This document shows, piece after piece, positions 7,346 through 11,306 of a DNA stretch of 11,306 bases (position 1 is its first letter; each line of letters begins with the position of its first letter). Location: positions 1 through 11,306 of the forward strand of contig JAITAW010000102.1 in assembly GCA_031283905.1 (NCBI GenBank). The letters run 5' to 3'. The DNA comes from Treponema sp. Lineage in GTDB: Bacteria > Spirochaetota > Spirochaetia > Treponematales > Breznakiellaceae. The translations under genes were made by a program, and so were the position numbers. The notes beneath the pieces are model-generated. The model searched no databases. It worked only from the letters and a program-made list of their open reading frames with translations, and was not told where the DNA came from.

Positions 7346-7374
7346 TTGTCCAAAAGCGCGTAAATCAGTATAGT
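7346..7374 (+). promoter_or_regulatory. Promoter for the DUF2156 gene, predicted to give a leaderless mRNA
   Basis: TTGTCC (7346-7351, four of six) and TATAGT (7369-7374, five of six) are exactly 17 bases apart. The expected start point (7380-7382) falls on the ATG at 7381. No SD lies between the IS5 remnant and the ATG, which agrees with leaderless translation. The promoter sits only about 40 bases downstream of the transposase remnant. Confidence 0.5.
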
Positions 7375-7380
7375 AGACAT

Positions 7381-8298
7381 ATGCAACTGCCTTGTTATCC
7401 TGACTTCGCCCCGCTTGTCCTTGAAATGCGGGCTGAAATCCAACCCTTGCTTGCGCGCTTGCCGGACGGCGTATCGGAATTCACCTTTGCCAACTTGTAT
7501 CTGTTCAGAAAGCGGTACGCCTACCGCGTCTGCCTTGCGCAAGAGGCGGATCAAAGCGGACCGCGCGCCGAGCCGGACAAAAAAACGATAATCATCTCCG
7601 GAGAGCGGGATGGCAAAAAATTCTTTGAGACTCCTTCGTTCCCGCCCGTTAAAGAAATCCTCCTATCCCTGTTCAAGACGCACGATTACTGGAAGTGCAT
7701 CCCCGATTCGGTATTGAGTCCGAACAAAGCGCTTATTGAGCAATGCGGCGTAGAAATCACGGAAGACCGTGATAATTTCGATTATCTTTACCTCAGAACC
7801 GATCTTGCCGAGCTTTCCGGCAAGAAATTTCACAAAAAACGAAATCTGGTGAACGCATTCCTTAATATGTACATTCCGCAGGTTGAGGAACTCACGGAAG
7901 ACAAAATCCCCCTTGCGCTTAAAATTTTAGAACGCTGGCGCGCTGACAAAGGCGAAGAGGGGGATTACGCGGCCTCAAGAGAGGCGCTTGATCTGTTCGG
8001 CGTTCTCGGCTTGCGGGGGAACATCTACTATATCAACAAGTACCCCGCGGGCTGGTGTTTGGGGGAAAGCCTCGCAAACGGAACTATGTTCGGCATCCAC
8101 TTTGAAAAAGGGCTTGATGAATACAAGGGCATCTATCAGTACATCAATCAAAATTTTGCGGCTTCGCTCGAGGAACGCTACGTATACATCAATCGTGAAC
8201 AAGATCTTGGCGATGAAGGGCTGCGCCAAGCGAAAATGACCTACCGCCCCATAGGTTTTGTGCGGAAATATATGGGGAAAATCGCGGGCGGCTGCTAG
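7381..8298 (+). CDS. DUF2156 (LPG synthase C-terminal/GNAT-like) domain protein
   Basis: 305 residues, a stand-alone DUF2156 domain. Diagnostic blocks are SEFTFANLYLFRKRY (32-46) near the N-terminus, LSGKKFHKKRNLVNAF (145-160) at the start of the second acyltransferase-like subdomain, FGIHFEKGLDEYKGIYQ (237-253) and YINREQDLGDEGLRQAK (269-285) with SYHPVGF-like TYRPIGFVRKY (287-297). The fold is a pair of GNAT modules, as in the catalytic part of MprF, which transfers lysine from Lys-tRNA to phosphatidylglycerol. This short form has no membrane helices and is probably cytoplasmic; its substrate is unknown, so aminoacyl transfer is only an inference from family. The ATG at 7381 lacks an SD; the next in-frame ATG (codon 16) would remove conserved-looking sequence less cleanly. 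It converges on the GH13 gene, 37 bases between stops. Confidence 0.85.
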   Translation: MQLPCYPDFAPLVLEMRAEIQPLLARLPDGVSEFTFANLYLFRKRYAYRVCLAQEADQSGPRAEPDKKTIIISGERDGKKFFETPSFPPVKEILLSLFKTHDYWKCIPDSVLSPNKALIEQCGVEITEDRDNFDYLYLRTDLAELSGKKFHKKRNLVNAFLNMYIPQVEELTEDKIPLALKILERWRADKGEEGDYAASREALDLFGVLGLRGNIYYINKYPAGWCLGESLANGTMFGIHFEKGLDEYKGIYQYINQNFAASLEERYVYINREQDLGDEGLRQAKMTYRPIGFVRKYMGKIAGGC

Positions 8299-8327
8299 CC
8301 GCCGCAAGGGCGCGGGCCTGTTCCCGC
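8287..8327. terminator. Two GC-rich hairpins between convergent DUF2156 and GH13 genes
   Basis: GGCGGC (8287-8292) with GCCGCC (8298-8303) overlaps the DUF2156 stop codon, and GCGGG (8312-8316) with CCCGC (8323-8327) follows. They fill most of the 37-base gap and could act on both strands, but neither has a T run. Confidence 0.35.
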
Positions 8328-8335
8328 CCCTCCCG

Positions 8336-9886
8336 CTATATCTTCCATATCCCGAAGCTCTGCGCTTCCATACGGCAACGGCCTTCATGCAAGGAACAAG
8401 AGCCAATGGCGTAGACTGGGGTTCCCGTCAAGGATACCGCCGTTTCAACGGCGGCGGATCCCGAGTTTACGGCAAGAACCAGCGCGCTGCGGCGGTATAC
8501 AAAGAGCCGTTTTTCCGCGTGGAGGATTTCGAGATTCGGTTTGGACTGCAAATCCGGCTCCGCACGGCGCAGTCTCAGCAGCGCTTTCACCGTGTTGAGC
8601 AACGAATTCGGATCATGCCGCTGCTCTTCCACCGTTGGAGCGTCCGCGCCGGGATCGACCGGAAGGTAGAGTTTGTCCGGTTCGGCTGTAGAAAAGCCCA
8701 GGTTCTTGCCCCTGTTCCACTGCATGGGCGTACGGCTTCCGGTGCGGGTATAGCCGCCTTCCTTGGTCGGCGTATACAGGTAGCGCATACCGATTTCATC
8801 CCCGTAGTACAGGAAAGGAACGCCCGGCATAGTAAAAAGCAACGCGTACGCCAGCGCAAGCTCCCGGCCCGACAAGTTGCCGCTGATACGTCCCGTATCG
8901 TGATTCCCCGTGATTAGGCTGATATAACCGGTCTCCTTGACGGTTTCGTACCACGGGAGGTACTGGTCAAGGAAGCGTTGGATATCGCCGTTCCCGTCCT
9001 TTTTGAAGAAACTGTTGTCATTAAAAGGGCGCAGCTCGCCATCCAACCGGTAATCCCGCACAAGAGTCCGGTACCCGCTGTTGGCATGGTCAAGAAGGAA
9101 ATCCATGTGAAAACCCGCGTTAAGCGCAAGCGGCGGATTGCTCCATTCGCTCACCAAAGCGGCTTCCGGATAGTCCCTGTCCAGCATGGCGCGTACGTCC
9201 TTCCACACTGCGGACGTACCGCTTTTTTTTTCATCGTCAAACTTGACCAGAGAATCCGCCATATCCACCCGAAAACCATCCCCGCCGGCATCCAGCCAGA
9301 AACGCATGACGTCCTTGAGGGCTTCTCGTGTGGCGAGCGCATCGGGGTGGTTGACAGGGAGTTGCCAAGACTCTGTGGGGTTAAGGAACCCGTAATTCAA
9401 GGCGGGCTGACATTTGAAGAAATTGATGATGTAGGAAGCGTTGCGCGGCGCCTCGCCCGTGATAAAGCGCAGTCCGCCCGCGCCCCACCTGAACCAATTA
9501 TCCGTCCAGATATAGCGGTTCCAGAACTCATTCGGCGCTTCTTTTTTACTTTCCAGAAACCACGGATGTTCCTCGCTCGTATGCCCCGGGACCAGATCAA
9601 GCAGTACATGCATGTTTCGCGCATGAGCTTCGGTAAAAAGCCGCTTCAAGTCTTCGTTTGTACCGTAGCGGGGAGCGGTCTTCTTGTAATCCCGTACATC
9701 ATATCCCGCATCCTTAAAGGGCGAATCAAAACAAGGGTTGAGCCACAATGCGTTGCACCCCACATCCTTGATATAGTCGAGTTTTTGAATGATCCCTTCA
9801 AAATCCCCGATTCCGTCTCCGTTTGCATCATAAAACGTCTGCGGATAAATCTCGTAAAACACCGCGTCATCCAACCATTGCGGCAT
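8336..9886 (-). CDS. GH13 alpha-glucosidase / alpha-amylase family glycoside hydrolase (oligo-1,6-glucosidase-like)
   Basis: 516 residues. An upstream in-frame ATG (9940) is rejected: AAAGGAGGA (9899-9891) lies five bases before the ATG at 9886, and the family begins with WLDDAVFYEIYPQTF. The (beta/alpha)8 barrel has a Ca-binding loop DANGDGIGD (20-28), region I DLVPGH (97-102), region II GFRVD with nucleophile D208, region III SEW with acid/base E247, and region IV GNHD with D330. Region V is QPALN (160-164), the type found in oligo-1,6-glucosidases and trehalose synthases rather than endo-amylases. A short beta-sandwich domain C follows (about 450-516). No signal peptide, so it should act in the cytoplasm on imported malto- or isomalto-oligosaccharides. 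Region I has PGH where most relatives have PNH. It stands alone: no transporter or regulator of a sugar operon is adjacent. Confidence 0.92.
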   Translation of the reverse strand: MPQWLDDAVFYEIYPQTFYDANGDGIGDFEGIIQKLDYIKDVGCNALWLNPCFDSPFKDAGYDVRDYKKTAPRYGTNEDLKRLFTEAHARNMHVLLDLVPGHTSEEHPWFLESKKEAPNEFWNRYIWTDNWFRWGAGGLRFITGEAPRNASYIINFFKCQPALNYGFLNPTESWQLPVNHPDALATREALKDVMRFWLDAGGDGFRVDMADSLVKFDDEKKSGTSAVWKDVRAMLDRDYPEAALVSEWSNPPLALNAGFHMDFLLDHANSGYRTLVRDYRLDGELRPFNDNSFFKKDGNGDIQRFLDQYLPWYETVKETGYISLITGNHDTGRISGNLSGRELALAYALLFTMPGVPFLYYGDEIGMRYLYTPTKEGGYTRTGSRTPMQWNRGKNLGFSTAEPDKLYLPVDPGADAPTVEEQRHDPNSLLNTVKALLRLRRAEPDLQSKPNLEILHAEKRLFVYRRSALVLAVNSGSAAVETAVSLTGTPVYAIGSCSLHEGRCRMEAQSFGIWKI

Positions 9887-9951
9887 GATCTCCTCCTTTA
9901 TATGAAAAATCGATATGCTTTTAGTGTATAATATTCCCATAAATTGTGTAA

Positions 9952-10012
9952 TAGGCCACGGGGCCTACTGGCGGCGCTACGCATACAGCCCCGTTATGCG
10001 CGGTACCGCCCG
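9952..10012. repeat. GC-rich nested palindromes upstream of the GH13 gene
   Basis: TAGGCC (9952-9957), loop ACGG, GGCCTA (9962-9967) is a perfect six-pair hairpin. It is followed by an imperfect palindrome in which GGCGG pairs with CCGCC on the outside and CGCATA with TATGCG (9995-10000) on the inside. The 13-mer CCGTTATGCGCGG at 9991-10003 occurs again at 3442-3454, upstream of gatB. The rest of 9941-10190 is an AT-rich block (10019-10135) in which I see no gene. Confidence 0.4.
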
Positions 10013-10145
10013 TACGCCATATTTCTTATACAATTATTTATCAAAATATTTTATACCGCATTCTTGAAAAAATAATTTCCAATACTGTTTTTATGCGATT
10101 ATTATCATAATTAATTAAAAATTATTTTGCCCCATTGACAACCGT

Positions 10146-10169
10146 CCGGCCGCTGCGGATGGCGGCCGG
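10146..10169 (-). terminator. Strong hairpin downstream of the hypothetical-gene remnant
   Basis: CCGGCCGC (10146-10153), eight-base loop, GCGGCCGG (10162-10169): a perfect eight-pair stem, 21 bases beyond the stop codon of the minus-strand remnant. On the minus strand it is followed by ACGGTTGT rather than a T tract; on the plus strand by T-rich sequence (CATGTTTTTATT). It may be a surviving terminator of the truncated gene. Confidence 0.45.
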
Positions 10170-10190
10170 GATCATGCTTTCATGTTTTTA

Positions 10191-10600
10191 TTATGCGATA
10201 ATCAAAGAAACCACGTTTGACCACTCCCCGCGATACCCGCCTTCGTTTTCGTAAGCGCAGGCGTAGTCAACCACCATGCCGATTTGCTGCTGGCTATACT
10301 GGAATTCCCGCACTGTCCCCGACTGAAACCTCGATGGCATATCGCCGGCATCCGAAACGAGCCAGTCGGGGCTTCGCACACGACTGGCAAACGCCACCCC
10401 CGCCACCAGGTCGGGCTTTTTCTTGTCGTTGGTTTCGGGGTTGAGCGCCGTTACCGTGTGGGTGCGGCTTGCGGTGGGCGCGGCCTCCGCCACGGGAATC
10501 GCGGAAGGGGTCGCGTGGGGCGTCCGGTTTTTGTCGTGGCGGCGCAGGTTCATGGCCTCAAGCTGGGCATCCGTGTGGGCGCCGGTGAGGAGCGGGAACG
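10191..10600 (-). pseudogene. Hypothetical protein gene, 5'-truncated remnant (C-terminal part)
   Basis: An open minus-strand frame ends at 10191 with VVSLIIA and stop. The convincing part starts near 10600: LTGAHTDAQLEAMNLRRHDK, a Pro/Thr/Ala-rich linker (NRTPHATPSAIPVAEAAPT), then a beta-rich domain containing VREFQYSQQQIGMVVDYACA and YENEGGYRGEWSNVVSLIIA, which reads like the last strands of an immunoglobulin/fibronectin-type sandwich (compare '...YxxRWENxxGxxGPWS...I'). I associate this layout with proteins of about 220 residues in gut treponemes and Bacteroidetes (recall, unverified), whose N-terminal helical half would be missing here. The frame stays open to 10685, but beyond 10600 it lies antisense to the transposase remnant and has no SD, so the 164-residue reading is not a real gene. 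Confidence 0.5.
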
Positions 10601-10605
10601 GGGGA

Positions 10606-10785
10606 CGGTTACAGGAGAAATACCTTGAGTTAACGGGACGGATGGGCAAGACCGGGAGTGCGGTGGCGATAGCGCGGCGGATCATAACCCTGTTGTGGGT
10701 ACTGGTTACCCGGCGGGAATTCTATAGGGATATGCCGAAGGCGGAGCTAATCAAGAAACTGCGGTATTACAAGTTAGATTGCTGA
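10606..10785 (+). pseudogene. IS110/IS116/IS902-type transposase, C-terminal remnant
   Basis: The last 59 codons of a plus-strand frame read LQEKYLELTGRMGKTGSAVA, then IARRIITLLWVLVTRREFYR, then DMPKAELIKKLRYYKLDC and stop. This matches the end of the Transposase_20 domain of IS110-family transposases ('xxFYxRLxxRxGKxxAIVAVARKLxxIIWxMLTxxExY'). Everything upstream in this frame (10423-10605) is antisense to the neighbouring remnant and looks unrelated. The DEDD catalytic domain and most of the transposase are gone, so it is inactive. The assignment rests on motif memory. Confidence 0.6.
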
Positions 10786-10855
10786 GAACTTTTGCCTTAA
10801 GTTTATGATGTTGCGGCATACCCGGGCGCGGCTTGAACGCCGCTTGAGCAAAACT

Positions 10856-10898
10856 GGCGGAGAAATGCGCGGACTTAACCGCCATCATGCTCTCCGCC
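10856..10898 (-). terminator. Long inverted repeat, candidate clpB terminator
   Basis: GGCGGAGA (10856-10863) and TCTCCGCC (10891-10898) are perfect eight-base complements with a nested GCGG/CCGC hairpin between them. Read on the minus strand, from clpB, the stem is followed by AGTTTTGC, a short T run. A second pairing, ACCGCCA (10878-10884) with TGGCGGT (10904-10910), overlaps it and cannot form at the same time. A further small hairpin (GCGGC 10828-10832, GCCGC 10839-10843) lies beyond. The 144 bases between the transposase remnant and clpB hold no gene. Confidence 0.45.
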
Positions 10899-10929
10899 CC
10901 TTTTGGCGGTAACGTATACAAAACTCCCG

Positions 10930-11306
10930 CTACGCCAACACTTGTTTCTTAAAAACCATCCCCGCCATTTCTGGCGTTTTATCAGCCGGCACATCTACCA
11001 GCACCGTGTCGCCTTCCTTAATGCCGCCCGCGATGATCGCCTTGGCAAGCGGATTCTCAAGCTCGCTCTGGATCGCCCGCTTCAGGGGACGCGCCCCGAA
11101 CAGAGGATCGAAGCCGCGGTCCGCAAGGAATGTCTTTGCGGCAGGCGTGAGGTTCAGCATGATCTTCCGCTCAAGCACGCGATTTGCAAGCCGTTTGAGT
11201 TGTATATCCACGATCTTCGTAATTTCATTCATGCCAAGCCGCTTGAACACAACGGTCTCGTCAATGCGATTGAGAAATTCAGGTTTGAAGCGTTGCTTCA
11301 ACAGTT
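10930..11306 (-). CDS. clpB: ATP-dependent disaggregase ClpB, C-terminal 125 residues (5' end off the right edge)
   Basis: The open frame enters from the right edge (LLKQRFKPEFLNRIDETVVF...) and stops at 10930. PEFLNRIDE carries the arginine finger of the second AAA+ module (NBD2). FLADRGFDPLFGARPLKRAI is the start of the C-terminal small domain, with the sensor-2 arginine in GARPLKR. It ends with the strand-rich ELENPLAKAIIAGGIKEGDTVLVD and a tail VFKKQVLA. ClpB hexamers work in the cytoplasm with DnaK to pull apart aggregated proteins after heat stress. The NPLAKAI ending favours ClpB over ClpC or ClpA. The promoter and any heat-shock element are outside the window. Confidence 0.9.
   Translation of the reverse strand, partial: LLKQRFKPEFLNRIDETVVFKRLGMNEITKIVDIQLKRLANRVLERKIMLNLTPAAKTFLADRGFDPLFGARPLKRAIQSELENPLAKAIIAGGIKEGDTVLVDVPADKTPEMAGMVFKKQVLA

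Noticed and set aside
7182..7373. 63-residue small membrane protein at 7182-7373
   Set aside because: The hydrophobic FSAFIYLACICIAL is the conserved last helix of IS5-type transposases, and the preceding residues match the ERFF...RYDKL block, so it is a transposase remnant.
8978..9931. 317-codon plus-strand frame antisense to the GH13 gene
   Set aside because: All GH13 catalytic motifs are intact on the minus strand, and the plus frame has no start signals or known domain.
9884..9940. Extended GH13 start at 9940
   Set aside because: The added residues MGILYTKSISIFHIKEEI are not family-like and include the SD for the ATG at 9886 as coding sequence.
10423..10785. 120-residue plus-strand protein at 10423-10785
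   Set aside because: Only the last 59 codons resemble a protein family (IS110-type transposase); the first half is antisense to a better candidate and has no start signals.
1..11306. CRISPR array, tRNA/rRNA genes, toxin-antitoxin or defence operon
   Set aside because: I looked for regularly spaced repeats, cloverleaf-type sequence and paired small ORFs with suitable motifs and found none I could support.

Overview
The window looks like a piece of a bacterial chromosome of roughly balanced base composition (about half G+C in the genes, with several AT-rich islands). My best guess is a host-associated spirochaete of the Treponema type. This rests on the mix of genes (a YoeA/MepA-like MATE pump, a DUF2156 protein, a stand-alone THUMP-type methyltransferase, orphan gatB) and on two hypothetical-protein types at the window ends that I associate with gut treponemes and Bacteroidetes. 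It is an impression, not proof. Most of the window is ordinary housekeeping sequence, separated by two short stretches with decayed transposase genes.

Layout, left to right. 1-380 (-): 5' part of a hypothetical protein gene with a near-consensus promoter and Shine-Dalgarno (SD) sequence. 532-789 (+): small AT-rich single-pass membrane ORF. 866-1903 (+): Trm14/RlmL-like RNA methyltransferase, converging on gatB (1905-3386, -) with one base between the stop codons. 3561-4907 (-): MATE transporter, divergent from comM (5051-6646, +), a YifB-type Mg-chelatase-like AAA+ ATPase. 6647-7380: small ORF with a strong ribosome site (6752-7003), a hairpin, and the frameshifted C-terminal end of an IS5-type transposase (about 7127-7307). 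7381-8298 (+): DUF2156 protein, probably made from a leaderless mRNA, converging on a GH13 alpha-glucosidase-type gene (8336-9886, -).

9887-10929 is the most disturbed part. It holds GC-rich palindromes, an AT-rich block, and the 3' end of a hypothetical gene (-) that meets the 3' end of an IS110-type transposase (+) at about 10600. A cluster of overlapping inverted repeats follows, then the C-terminal end of clpB (10930-11306, -), which runs off the right edge.

The genes do not form one pathway. They cover tRNA charging (gatB), RNA modification, natural transformation/recombination (comM), drug or metabolite export (MATE), alpha-glucan use (GH13), lipid or aminoacyl transfer (DUF2156) and protein disaggregation (clpB). 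Strand changes are frequent, so most genes are probably single transcription units. I found no CRISPR array, phage module, toxin-antitoxin pair or RNA gene, and no clear new multi-gene system. The observations most worth checking are the leaderless DUF2156 promoter, the slippage-prone double GGAAAAAAA leader of gatB, and the two transposase-scar junctions.
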